From contig QIEJ01000109.1 of NCBI GenBank assembly GCA_003228585.1, positions 1-37,665 of the forward strand: a stretch of 37,665 nt of DNA. Direction: 5' to 3'. The notes under the pieces are model-generated. The model had not been told where the DNA came from and searched no databases. It worked only from the letters and a program-made list of their open reading frames with translations. Shown here one piece after another: positions 16,424 to 24,278 of this stretch (positions are counted from its first letter, which is position 1; each line of letters starts with the position of its first letter). This stretch comes from Pseudomonadota bacterium (lineage in GTDB: Bacteria; BMS3Abin14). A program made the position numbers and the translations under genes.

Positions 16424-16545
16424 GCCTTCGTCTCCATACTCATTTTCCTGAGAGTTTTAAAGTTTCAGGTTTCAAGTCAACTCCAGATTCAAAGTAAAAA
16501 ATTCAGATTCAAATTTACTTAATTCAACATCCAAGATCAAAAACA
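16424..16545. other. AT-rich gap between azlC and azlD
   Basis: This stretch holds short iterations of TTCAGATTCAAA and TTTCAAGTC type, resembling decayed copies of the low-complexity repeats seen elsewhere in the window. No gene or clear promoter is visible. Confidence 0.4.
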
Positions 16546-16660
16546 GTCATTGCGAGGAATCACGCCAGCGGCGTGATGACGCGGCAATCCCGTGGAGCAC
16601 AGCGACCGCGGAAGTCTCATCTAACTGAGATCGCTTCGCTCGGGTTCAGCTCGCGATGAC
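16546..16660. repeat. ATTGCGAGG-type dispersed repeat, copy 2
   Basis: Begins GTCATTGCGAGGAATCACG and ends AGCTCGCGATGAC, with internal hairpins (CACGCCAGCGGCGTG; GAGATCGCTTCGCTCGGGTTC). The start matches copy 1 at 669-711. It sits between azlC and azlD and probably inserted there. Confidence 0.7.
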
Positions 16661-16689
16661 GGCGCTTTTTCTCCGTTTCACCGATTCCC

Positions 16690-16790
16690 CGGTTCCCCAG
16701 CTCCAACATTATCAACCCGCGCCCCTTCGCCCATGCGCCCCATCCCCTCTTCTCCGTGTCCCCTCTTCAAGGAGCAAACCGAGGGTCGCG
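16690..16790. repeat. GGGGA/GGGCG iterated repeat overlapping the end of azlC
   Basis: On the minus strand this reads as short purine-rich units of the type GGGGACACGGAGAAGAGGGG and GGGGCGCATGGGCGAAGGGG. It begins within the last codons of azlC and continues past its stop. A similar sequence (GGGAGCATGGGCGATTGGGA) lies at 29444-29480. Confidence 0.5.
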
Positions 16791-17443
16791 CCTGTCATGG
16801 CCGCGGCGATAATGTGCCGCCAGGTACCGCCCATGAAGCGTGAGAAAATGATGGACATGGATGCTGAAAAAACAGCGATCAACATGTGAAGCCGGTTCGA
16901 AAGCTGAAGAATCAGCAACCCGACAAACATGGAATAAAGAGCAAATTCCAGACTGCTCTGAAGAGCGGCCGGCACGATATATCCGGCGAAGGCACCCATT
17001 ACCGTCCCGGTGATCCAGCTGGCGTAGGCCGTATAGTTAAGAGCCAGGCTGTACCTGTAGTCAGCCTGCCGGGCATTGAATTTCCCTATGGAAATCGCAT
17101 AGGTCTCATCGGTGACTCCCCAGGCGACAAAGGGGATAATCCTGCTGCTGACTTTCTTGAAAAAGGGGGAGAGAGATGCGCTCATGAGAACATGTCTGAG
17201 ATTGACGAAGAAGGTTGTCAGAACCACCTCGAAAGGCGAGGCTCCTCCCGCCAACAGACCTACCGCTATGAACTGACTGGCTCCTGCAAAGACGATCAGG
17301 GACATGAGGATGGCCGGGAACAGACCCATACCGCTCTGCCTGGCTATGATTCCGTATGCAGCACCCATGGGAACGTACCCGATAATTATGGGGACTGCGT
17401 CATTGATCCCGCTCTTTATCATCTGTCCTGAACTGAAGTTCAT
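16712..17443 (-). CDS. azlC: AzlC-type branched-chain amino acid exporter, large subunit
   Basis: A 243-residue membrane protein of the AzlC/YgaZ family. Family features include VPIIIGYVPMGAAYGIIAR, LIVFAGASQFIAVGLLAGG, VNLRHVLMSASLSPF and WGVTDETYAIS, which together are diagnostic. About seven membrane helices are expected. With AzlD it exports branched-chain amino acids. The last 18 residues (from EEGTRRRGD) are Arg/Gly-rich and come from a low-complexity DNA repeat, so the native C-terminus was probably replaced or extended. The gene follows the lipid kinase after 12 bases, without a strong ribosome site, suggesting coupled translation. Confidence 0.92.
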   Translation of the reverse strand: MNFSSGQMIKSGINDAVPIIIGYVPMGAAYGIIARQSGMGLFPAILMSLIVFAGASQFIAVGLLAGGASPFEVVLTTFFVNLRHVLMSASLSPFFKKVSSRIIPFVAWGVTDETYAISIGKFNARQADYRYSLALNYTAYASWITGTVMGAFAGYIVPAALQSSLEFALYSMFVGLLILQLSNRLHMLIAVFSASMSIIFSRFMGGTWRHIIAAAMTGATLGLLLEEGTRRRGDGAHGRRGAG

Positions 17444-17455
17444 ATGGTAAACAGT

Positions 17456-18058
17456 TTAAGGGGTGACAATCTTCAAAAATGCGCCGACCGCGAGGGGGAT
17501 GGTCAGGTTATCATTGAAAGGGCGGGGGAGTGCCTCGGCCAGGGTTCCTATAAGGGAAGCACCCAGCAGAACCGGAAGGCCGATATGCTGGATGGATCCG
17601 AAAAACCTTCTCAGGATCAGATAACCGGTGATAGACACCACAAAACAGGCGATGCTTCCCTCGAGGGTCTTGTCTCCGATCCTGATCCTTCCGAATCCCT
17701 TTCCAGCCAGGGCCGCCGCTCTGTCACCGAGAACCAGGGGGACCAGCGACAGCACGGCTATTTCCCGGGGGAAGAGCAGGAAGACCAGGAAAACCCCGCC
17801 CACGAAGGCCGGGGTCCCGGTAATTCCATCATGTTCGGAAGGGCGCATGAAGATGCCAAGGCTGCTCCGGGTAAACCTGTTGAAGGGAGGGCTGAAATGC
17901 CTTGCCGCCTCCACAGCCATTGTGACAAGCAGGATCGTGCCCAGCGCAACCCTGTTGGAGATCCCTGGAAGGTGATATCCCAGCGCCGCGAGGAAGATCC
18001 CTCCCACAGCATGAAAAACCGTCCTGGGCAGTTCAGCCTTTACGCTGCCGAATGCCAT
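17456..18058 (-). CDS. CTP-dependent lipid kinase-like membrane protein (dolichol/phytol kinase family)
   Basis: A 200-residue polytopic protein (about six helices) of the family that includes dolichol kinase, phytol kinase and yeast Dgk1, which use CTP to phosphorylate lipid alcohols. The signature GDRAAALAGKGFGR (111-124), then GDKTLEGS (128-135), and the late FNDNLTIPL (181-189) match the CTP-kinase motifs. The ATG lies one base after the stop of the ceramide-synthase-like gene, so the two are translationally linked. That link suggests the substrate may be a ceramide or sphingoid base rather than dolichol, an inference from position. A phosphatidate cytidylyltransferase-like role is the alternative. 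Confidence 0.78.
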   Translation of the reverse strand: MAFGSVKAELPRTVFHAVGGIFLAALGYHLPGISNRVALGTILLVTMAVEAARHFSPPFNRFTRSSLGIFMRPSEHDGITGTPAFVGGVFLVFLLFPREIAVLSLVPLVLGDRAAALAGKGFGRIRIGDKTLEGSIACFVVSITGYLILRRFFGSIQHIGLPVLLGASLIGTLAEALPRPFNDNLTIPLAVGAFLKIVTP

Positions 18059-18059
18059 A

Positions 18060-19187
18060 TCAGACGTCCGGGAAATCTTTACGGTAGATCCGGTAGGTCT
18101 TGTAGTGGCGGGCGCCGAAGATCTTGGTCACGGTTTCGTTAACGATTCGATTGTCCTCGAGGATCCAGGACAACTCCCCGTACCAGTACCCGCTCCTGAC
18201 ACCGTAACCCCAGACCTCGGCGAACATGATGGCGTCGATACCTTTCTTCCGGAACTTCTCCCTCACACCCAGGGTCAGACACCGGCCGCTTTTAAAGTTT
18301 TTGGATGCCTTTATTGCTTTTATTATTCCCAGTGAAGTGAGCCGTCCGTTGAGATGCTTCAGGACCTGGTTGTAGTCAGGCAGCGACAGAATGAAGCCCG
18401 CAGGCTCACCATCGATAAAGGCGAAGGACACCATCTCCGGGACAACCAGGGGCTTGAGTTTTTTGGCCATGTGATCGAGTTCCTCATCGGTCATGGGTAC
18501 AAAACCCCAGTTTTTCTCCCACGCTTCATTGTAGATCGAGCGCACGACCTCCAGCTCCTCCTTGAACCGGGACATGTCCAGCGGCCGGACAACGAGGTCT
18601 TTCTCCCTCTTTCTGATCCTCCTTGCGATTTTCTCCAGGCGGTCCGGGATGCCTCCCCCCGCATCGAAAAAATAGGCGAAAAGGTCCTTTTCCTTCAAAT
18701 AGCCGGCTCCTTCAACCAGTTTCGGGTAATAGGGCGGGTTGAAGGTCATCATCACGAAGGGAGGTGAGACGAAATTGTCCACCAGCATCCCGCACTCCTC
18801 ATTGGTGCTCGGGTTGACCGGCCCGCGGCAGAACTCCATCCCCTTTTCCTTGAGCCAGCCTTCAGCCGCATCCAGCAGAGCGAAAGCCACCTCCGGATCC
18901 CGGACCGCCTCGAAAAAACCGAAAAATCCTGCTTTCTCGCCGTGGAACTCGTTGTGCCGGTGGTTGACGATACCGACGATCCTTCCCGCGGGAATCCCGT
19001 TCCTGAGACAGAGAAAAAGTTTTCGCTCCGCATGCCGGTAGAAAGGGTGCTTCGGGGACAGAAGCTCCGAGACGTCCTTCCTCAGTGGGGGAACCCAGTA
19101 AGGATTATTACGATAGATCTTCCAGGGAAGTTTGATGAAATCTTTGTAATGACGCCCACGCCCAGCGTCAACTATTTGAAGAGTCAT
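18060..19187 (-). CDS. GNAT-like acyltransferase resembling bacterial ceramide synthase
   Basis: A 375-residue protein of a GNAT-fold family. Landmarks are the N-terminal YRNNPYWVPPL (25-35), AGRIVGIVNHRHNEFH (67-82), GFFGFFE (87-93), GPVNPSTNEECGMLVD (122-137) and a second GNAT-like half. Bacterial ceramide synthase (bCerS) of Caulobacter belongs to the GNAT class and is often annotated only as N-acetyltransferase. I judge this protein a likely relative because the next genes upstream are a serine-palmitoyltransferase-like enzyme and an SDR reductase, its known partners. It would N-acylate a long-chain base. I chose the ATG at 19187; the frame before it is repeat DNA. Function is inferred, not proven. 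Confidence 0.72.
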   Translation of the reverse strand: MTLQIVDAGRGRHYKDFIKLPWKIYRNNPYWVPPLRKDVSELLSPKHPFYRHAERKLFLCLRNGIPAGRIVGIVNHRHNEFHGEKAGFFGFFEAVRDPEVAFALLDAAEGWLKEKGMEFCRGPVNPSTNEECGMLVDNFVSPPFVMMTFNPPYYPKLVEGAGYLKEKDLFAYFFDAGGGIPDRLEKIARRIRKREKDLVVRPLDMSRFKEELEVVRSIYNEAWEKNWGFVPMTDEELDHMAKKLKPLVVPEMVSFAFIDGEPAGFILSLPDYNQVLKHLNGRLTSLGIIKAIKASKNFKSGRCLTLGVREKFRKKGIDAIMFAEVWGYGVRSGYWYGELSWILEDNRIVNETVTKIFGARHYKTYRIYRKDFPDV

Positions 19188-19230
19188 TGGAAAATTCCAA
19201 ACTCCAAATCCCACATTCCAAACTCAAGAT
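19188..19230. repeat. TTGGAAT-type repeat before the ceramide-synthase-like gene
   Basis: On the minus strand the units TTTGGAATGTGGG, ATTTGGAGTTTGG and AATTTTCC abut the chosen start codon. The repeat may supply the ribosome-binding GGAG. The rest of the 19215-19351 gap holds the hairpin repeat at 19298-19335 and nothing else I recognise. Confidence 0.6.
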
Positions 19231-19297
19231 AAAACCTGAAAAACTTGATTCGAAATGGCAACAAAACCAGCTCCTTCTCTTTGGAATCTGAAATATG

Positions 19298-19335
19298 CCT
19301 TTCGACTCCGCTCAAGGCCCTGAGCCTGTCGAAGG
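19298..19335. repeat. CTTTCGAC...GTCGAAGG dispersed hairpin repeat
   Basis: A 38-base imperfect palindrome: CCTTTCGACTCCGCTCA, a short centre, then TGAGCCTGTCGAAGG. This sequence type is a common dispersed intergenic repeat in environmental bacteria. It lies between the spt-like gene and the ceramide-synthase-like gene. Confidence 0.75.
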
Positions 19336-19351
19336 TAAATCTGGAATTGGC

Positions 19352-20533
19352 TTAAGTGATAAGCCCCAGCTCTCGGCCTACTTTGACAAAGACTTCCAGC
19401 ACCCGGTCCAGATGCTCATCCGTGTGGGTAGCCATATAGCTGGTCCTGATGAGGGCTCTGCCTGAGGGTATGGCAGGGCTTACCACAGGATTGGCGAACA
19501 CACCTTCATCCTGGAGCATGAGGGCAAACTGAAACGCCAGAAGATCCTCACCGACGACAACGGGAATGATGGGAGTCGCCGCACCACCGATATCGAATCC
19601 GTAGGATTTGAATCCGTCCATCATGCGGTGGGTGTTCTTCCAGAGCCGCTCCCGGCGTTCCGGCTCCTGATCGATGATATCCAGAGCGGCGCTGACCGCA
19701 GACACCAGGGCCGGGGCCAGGCTTGCGGAAAAGATCATGGACCTGCTCATATGCTTCAGGTAGTCGATGATCTCTTCGGATGAGGCCACGAATCCTCCGA
19801 TGGTGCCCAGGGACTTGCTGTAGGTACCCATGATGATATCGACTTCGTCCTCGAGGTCGAAGTGCTCACACGTTCCGCGCCCGGTCCTGCCCAGAACTCC
19901 TACCCCATGGGCATCGTCAACCATGAGTCCGAATTCATGTTTCTCCTTGAGCCGGACAATGTCCGGCAAAGAGCTGATGTCGCCCTCCATGGAAAAGACC
20001 CCGTCCACAATGACCAGCTTGCTCTTGTCCCTGTATTTTTCCAGAAGGTGGTCCAGATCCCGGGAATCGTTGTGGTGGAATTTTTTTGTCTCGCCGAAGG
20101 ACAGCCGGCAACCATCTATAATGGAGGCGTGATTGAGCCTGTCGTTTATGGCTATCTCTCCCCTCTCCACCAGTGCCGAGATCACTCCGAGGTTCGTCTG
20201 GTATCCGGTCGCATAGACCAGGGCGGATTCCTTGCGGAAAAAATCCGCAAGCTTCTCCTCAAGAGCGACATGGATATCCAGCGTTCCATTAAGATACCTG
20301 GATCCGGCGCAGCCCGTACCGTACTTCATGACAGCTGCGGCAGCGGCCTCCTTGACCTTGGGGTGTGATGCCAATCCCAGGTAGTTGTTGGACCCGCACA
20401 TGACGACTTCCTTACCGTCCATGATAACCACCGGATCCTGTTGCGACTCGATCACCCTGAAGTAGGGATAAAGACCAGCAGCCCGCACTTGCTCGAGCCT
20501 TTCGAAATGATGACATTTATCGAAGATTCCCAC
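19352..20533 (-). CDS. spt: Serine palmitoyltransferase-like alpha-oxoamine synthase
   Basis: A 393-residue PLP enzyme of the alpha-oxoamine synthase family, which condenses an amino acid with an acyl-thioester. Key sites: NHASI (H135, cofactor stacking), DDAHG (D206, H209), Schiff-base lysine K240 in GTYSKSLGTIGGF. The N-terminal LYPYFRVIES and the GSNNYLGL, YGTGCAGSRYLNGT blocks fit the bacterial SPT group better than KBL or BioF, though these cannot be excluded. A longer frame exists, but the GTG at 20533 has AGGAGG five bases upstream and gives the usual length. Gene context (SDR reductase upstream, GNAT-like acyltransferase and lipid kinase downstream) supports 3-ketosphinganine formation from serine and acyl-CoA/ACP. 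Confidence 0.78.
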   Translation of the reverse strand: MGIFDKCHHFERLEQVRAAGLYPYFRVIESQQDPVVIMDGKEVVMCGSNNYLGLASHPKVKEAAAAAVMKYGTGCAGSRYLNGTLDIHVALEEKLADFFRKESALVYATGYQTNLGVISALVERGEIAINDRLNHASIIDGCRLSFGETKKFHHNDSRDLDHLLEKYRDKSKLVIVDGVFSMEGDISSLPDIVRLKEKHEFGLMVDDAHGVGVLGRTGRGTCEHFDLEDEVDIIMGTYSKSLGTIGGFVASSEEIIDYLKHMSRSMIFSASLAPALVSAVSAALDIIDQEPERRERLWKNTHRMMDGFKSYGFDIGGAATPIIPVVVGEDLLAFQFALMLQDEGVFANPVVSPAIPSGRALIRTSYMATHTDEHLDRVLEVFVKVGRELGLIT

Positions 20534-20553
20534 TCTTGCCTCCTGAATCATCG

Positions 20554-21546
20554 TTATTTCAACCAGTGGTTCTCCCTGTACCAATCAGCTGTGATAACAA
20601 AAGCTGTTTCCAGCGGGATTTTGGCCATAAAACCCAGTTCCGCTTTTGCCTTCCGGGTGCTGCACACCCATCCGAACGCAGTGAGTTCGTTGACCTTGTC
20701 GCGGTTGAAAACGGTCATTCGACCCGAGACCTTTCCCCACAGTTCAGATCCGGCGGCAGCAGCGGCCAAAACCGGCCTCGGTATGAAAACTCCCTTCACT
20801 TTCCTGCCCAGCGCTTTCCCCAGAATACCCGGAAGCTGTGTCATGCCCAATGGTATCGGGTTGGCGATAAAATACTTTTCTCCGATCCTCCCCGATTCGG
20901 CAGCCTGCCAGACACCTTTAACCAGGTCGTCCACAAAGATCATACTGACCATGGAACGCCGGTTAAGAATGGGGAAGATACCCATGGAAGCCAGGCGAAA
21001 GAAGATAAATGCCTCCCTGTCCCTGGGACCGATAACCGTCGGCGGGCGAACCACAACCAGGGGCAGTGCTTTCATGTTGTGCAGGATGTTTTCACCCTCG
21101 AGCTTGCTCCGGCCGTAATCGGTGATCGGCACAGGAAGAGCGCTCTCCGTTAACGGACCTCCGGTTCCGCTGGGTCCCGAGACAGCCTGACTCGAGACAT
21201 AGACAAACACATCCGGCGGTTTACTGCAGTCCAGGGCGGTCCGGCCAATATTCCTGCACCCCTCGGCGTTGGTCCGAAAGTACTCCTCCCGGTTTCCCGC
21301 GGCGAGAGTGCCGGCAAGATGAAAAACGGCGTCGGCTCCTGAAACACCTTCCCTGAGGGCATCAGTGTTGTCAAGGTCACCCTGAATCATCTGGATTGAC
21401 TTGCCATCAAGCCATCCCGGGTTTGACGGTCGGCGAACCAGGCATCGCACCTCAACTCCCCGTTCAAGAAGAAAATCAACAAGGTGGCTTCCAATAAACC
21501 CTGTTCCACCGGTAACGAAGCAGGTGCGGATTTCCCGGGAAAACAT
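20554..21546 (-). CDS. NAD(P)-dependent reductase, ceramide-reductase-like (extended SDR)
   Basis: A 330-residue extended SDR protein. Rossmann motif GGTGFIG (13-19), VYVSSQAV for the catalytic Ser, and YGRSK (144-148) for Tyr/Lys. The C-terminal half is helical and hydrophobic in part (PRPVLAAAAAG), fitting a lipid substrate. In Caulobacter an SDR of the epimerase type (CerR) reduces the keto group in ceramide synthesis; the position 20 bases ahead of spt suggests the same here. I chose the ATG at 21546, after the polA stop; the longer frame would overlap polA. 3-beta-hydroxysteroid-dehydrogenase-like or sugar epimerase functions are alternatives. Confidence 0.75.
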   Translation of the reverse strand: MFSREIRTCFVTGGTGFIGSHLVDFLLERGVEVRCLVRRPSNPGWLDGKSIQMIQGDLDNTDALREGVSGADAVFHLAGTLAAGNREEYFRTNAEGCRNIGRTALDCSKPPDVFVYVSSQAVSGPSGTGGPLTESALPVPITDYGRSKLEGENILHNMKALPLVVVRPPTVIGPRDREAFIFFRLASMGIFPILNRRSMVSMIFVDDLVKGVWQAAESGRIGEKYFIANPIPLGMTQLPGILGKALGRKVKGVFIPRPVLAAAAAGSELWGKVSGRMTVFNRDKVNELTAFGWVCSTRKAKAELGFMAKIPLETAFVITADWYRENHWLK

Positions 21547-21577
21547 GTGAAAATTTAACACATCAGCTTGATAACGG

Positions 21578-24259
21578 TCAATGAGCTTCAGCCCAGTTGT
21601 CACCGAACCCTATATCGACCACCAATGGGACCCTGAGTTTCATGACCCCTTCCATGGCCTCCCGGACGACTGCGGCTGTGCGATCTTCATCTCCTGCAGG
21701 GACCTCGAACACGAGTTCATCGTGGACCTGGAGGATCATTCGTGCCTCGGACACCTTCTCACCGAGGTTCCGATGGACATTTATCATGGCCACTTTTATC
21801 AGATCAGCTGCCGCACCCTGGATCGGAGTGTTGACTGCCATCCGCTCGCCCAACTGTCTCTGGTTCGGGTTGGACGACTCAAGCTCAGGAAGGTAACGTC
21901 TCCTGTTCAAGAGGGTCATGACGTATCCCATCTGCCTGGCACCTTCCAACGTACGGTCAATGTAAGACTTGACACCTGAATATACGGAGAAATAATCCTC
22001 AATGATCTGGCCTGCCTCTCGGGGATGAACCCCCATTTCTCTGGAAAGCCCGAAAGCGCTCATACCGTAGATGATCCCGAAATTGACAACTTTGGCCCGT
22101 CTCCTCAGTTCAGGCTCAACTTCCTCTCCGGCTCCGAAGACCTGCCTCGCTGTACGCGCATGGACGTCCTCCCCATTGCGGAATGCCTCCAGAAGTTCTT
22201 CATCCTCGGACAGATGGGCCAGGATTCTCAACTCGATCTGGGAGTAGTCGGCCGACATTAAAACCCGCCCCTCCGGAGCTATGAACGCCTCACGAATCTT
22301 CCTGCCTGTCTCCGTGCGCACCGGAATGTTCTGCAGGTTGGGATCGGAACTGGAAAGCCGACCGGTGGCAGTTGCTGTCTGGTTGAAAGAGGTGTGGATC
22401 CGCCCGGTACCGGGATTGACCAGCACAGGCAAAGCGTCGCTGTAGGTGGACTTGAGCTTTGAGAAGCTTCTGTACTCCAGGACCATGGACGGAAGCTGAT
22501 GTCTTTCGGAAAGTTCGAGAAGAACATCCGAGTTGGTTGAATATCCGGTCTTGGTCTTCTTTTGCACCGGCAGACCCAGCTCCTCGAACAGGACCTGGCT
22601 TAATTGGCGGGGAGAGTTGATATTGAAATCCCGGCCTGCTTCACGGTGGATTCCGGCAGCCAGATCTCCGATCTTTACCGCCAGCTCCGAAGAGAGCCGG
22701 CCAAGAAGCGTTGTGTCAATCATGACACCAGCCATTTCCATGTCTGTAAGAACCGAGATCAGCGGCATCTCCACTTCCTGAAAAAGGTCCATTATCTTCA
22801 TGTCTTTCAGGTCATCGAGGAGCGGCTGCATCACTCTCAGGGTGACATCAGCATCCTCGCAGGAATAGACCGCCGCTTCCTCCACGGACACGTGGTTGAA
22901 GGGGATCTGCTTCCTTCCCTTCCCGGTAAGATCCGTGTAGCTGATCATTGTGTGGTTGAGCCTCTCTGAAGCGATCTCAGCCAGACTATGCGTTCGCTTG
23001 GAGGGATTAACCAGGTAGGAAGCGACCATTGTATCGCACACGATCCCCTTCAACTGCCATTGTGATCCCGCAAGCACTTTCATATCGTACTTTATGTTCT
23101 GCCCGATCTTTCCGATCCTTGAATCAGCCAGTACGGGGCCAAGAATCTCCCTGGCACGGGCCTCGGTAATCTGTTTCGGGACCCCCAGATAATGGTGCGC
23201 AAGGGGGATGTAAACAGCCTGCCCCGGTTCCCATGAAAGGGAGATACCTGCCAGGTTCGCTCTCATGGCGTCCCTGTTATCGGTTTCCACATCAATGACA
23301 AATTGACCTGCCCCCTTAAGTTTTCCGATCAGGTTCGACAATTCATCCTCATCAACGATCATGCGGTAACCCTCCCGGCTCAGGGATGTCCGGGGTGCTA
23401 CCTCATTGATGAGTCGTGTAAATTCCAGTTCCTTGAAGAGGTCTCTCAGGGAATTGCTGTCCGGCTCCTGTGCCCGAAGATCCTCCAGGGAGATGCCCAG
23501 TTCCAGATCCTTTTCCAGAGTGACGAGAGACAGGCTCAGCAATGCGTCATCGATCCCGGCGGCCAGGTTTTTCCCGGCGCTGCCGCCCACCTCTGAGCTC
23601 CGGTCCAGAAGTTCCCCCAGGGTTCCGTAGCTGGCGATAAGCTTCCCTGCGGTTTTAATGCCGACACCGGACACGCCGGGAATATTGTCGCTGCGGTCCC
23701 CTGCCAGTGCCAACACATAGCGGATCTGGTCGGGTTCGACGCCGAATTTTTCGCGCACTTCATCAACCCCCACCCATCGATCCTTCATGGTGTCCAGCAT
23801 CCGGACCCTTGATGAAACCAGCTGCATGAGGTCTTTGTCCGAGGAGATGATAATTGTGTTGTCCACATCCTCAGCGCACTGATGGACAAGGGTGGCGATA
23901 ATATCATCGGCCTCAACCCCTTCCTTCCTGATGGCAGGGATATGGAACTCCTTGATGATCTGCTCAATGTGAGGGAGTTGGACCGCCAGTTCATCGGGCA
24001 TGGGAGGGCGGTTGGCCTTGTACTGGGGAAATTTTTCGTGGCGCATGGTTGGTCCCTTTGAGTCCAGGACAACCGCCAGGTAGGTGGGCCTATGCTCTCT
24101 GAGGATTTTCAGGAGCATGTTGGTAAAACCGTAAACAGCGTTGGTGGGGAATCCATCCCTGGTGGAGAGCCCGCGGATGGCATGATAGGCACGGTAGATA
24201 TAGGAGCTACCGTCAATGAGGTATAGGGTCTTTTCTCCCTCGTTCGGTTTGTCGGTCAA
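21578..24259 (-). CDS. polA: DNA polymerase I
   Basis: An 893-residue DNA polymerase I with all three domains. The 5'-3' exonuclease (1-300) shows YLIDGSSYIYRAYHA, EADDIIAT and GDRSDNIPGV. The proofreading domain (about 310-490) looks active: DVETDN (exo I), NIKYDMKVL (exo II), YSCEDAD (exo III). The polymerase has motif A DYSQIELR, motif B KVVNFGIIYGMSAFG and motif C VHDELVFEV. It fills gaps in repair and removes RNA primers. Start is a TTG (24259) with AGGAG six bases upstream; no ATG fits. It lies 19 bases after ilvE and 31 before the SDR gene, within a long same-strand run. Confidence 0.97.
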   Translation of the reverse strand: MTDKPNEGEKTLYLIDGSSYIYRAYHAIRGLSTRDGFPTNAVYGFTNMLLKILREHRPTYLAVVLDSKGPTMRHEKFPQYKANRPPMPDELAVQLPHIEQIIKEFHIPAIRKEGVEADDIIATLVHQCAEDVDNTIIISSDKDLMQLVSSRVRMLDTMKDRWVGVDEVREKFGVEPDQIRYVLALAGDRSDNIPGVSGVGIKTAGKLIASYGTLGELLDRSSEVGGSAGKNLAAGIDDALLSLSLVTLEKDLELGISLEDLRAQEPDSNSLRDLFKELEFTRLINEVAPRTSLSREGYRMIVDEDELSNLIGKLKGAGQFVIDVETDNRDAMRANLAGISLSWEPGQAVYIPLAHHYLGVPKQITEARAREILGPVLADSRIGKIGQNIKYDMKVLAGSQWQLKGIVCDTMVASYLVNPSKRTHSLAEIASERLNHTMISYTDLTGKGRKQIPFNHVSVEEAAVYSCEDADVTLRVMQPLLDDLKDMKIMDLFQEVEMPLISVLTDMEMAGVMIDTTLLGRLSSELAVKIGDLAAGIHREAGRDFNINSPRQLSQVLFEELGLPVQKKTKTGYSTNSDVLLELSERHQLPSMVLEYRSFSKLKSTYSDALPVLVNPGTGRIHTSFNQTATATGRLSSSDPNLQNIPVRTETGRKIREAFIAPEGRVLMSADYSQIELRILAHLSEDEELLEAFRNGEDVHARTARQVFGAGEEVEPELRRRAKVVNFGIIYGMSAFGLSREMGVHPREAGQIIEDYFSVYSGVKSYIDRTLEGARQMGYVMTLLNRRRYLPELESSNPNQRQLGERMAVNTPIQGAAADLIKVAMINVHRNLGEKVSEARMILQVHDELVFEVPAGDEDRTAAVVREAMEGVMKLRVPLVVDIGFGDNWAEAH

Positions 24260-24278
24260 TAAGTACTCCTGCTTCTAC

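Noticed and set aside
19352-20533. Annotation as glycine C-acetyltransferase (kbl) or bioF
   Set aside because: Same fold family, but there is no tdh or biotin gene nearby, and the reductase and GNAT-like neighbours fit sphingolipid synthesis. Not excluded without a tree.
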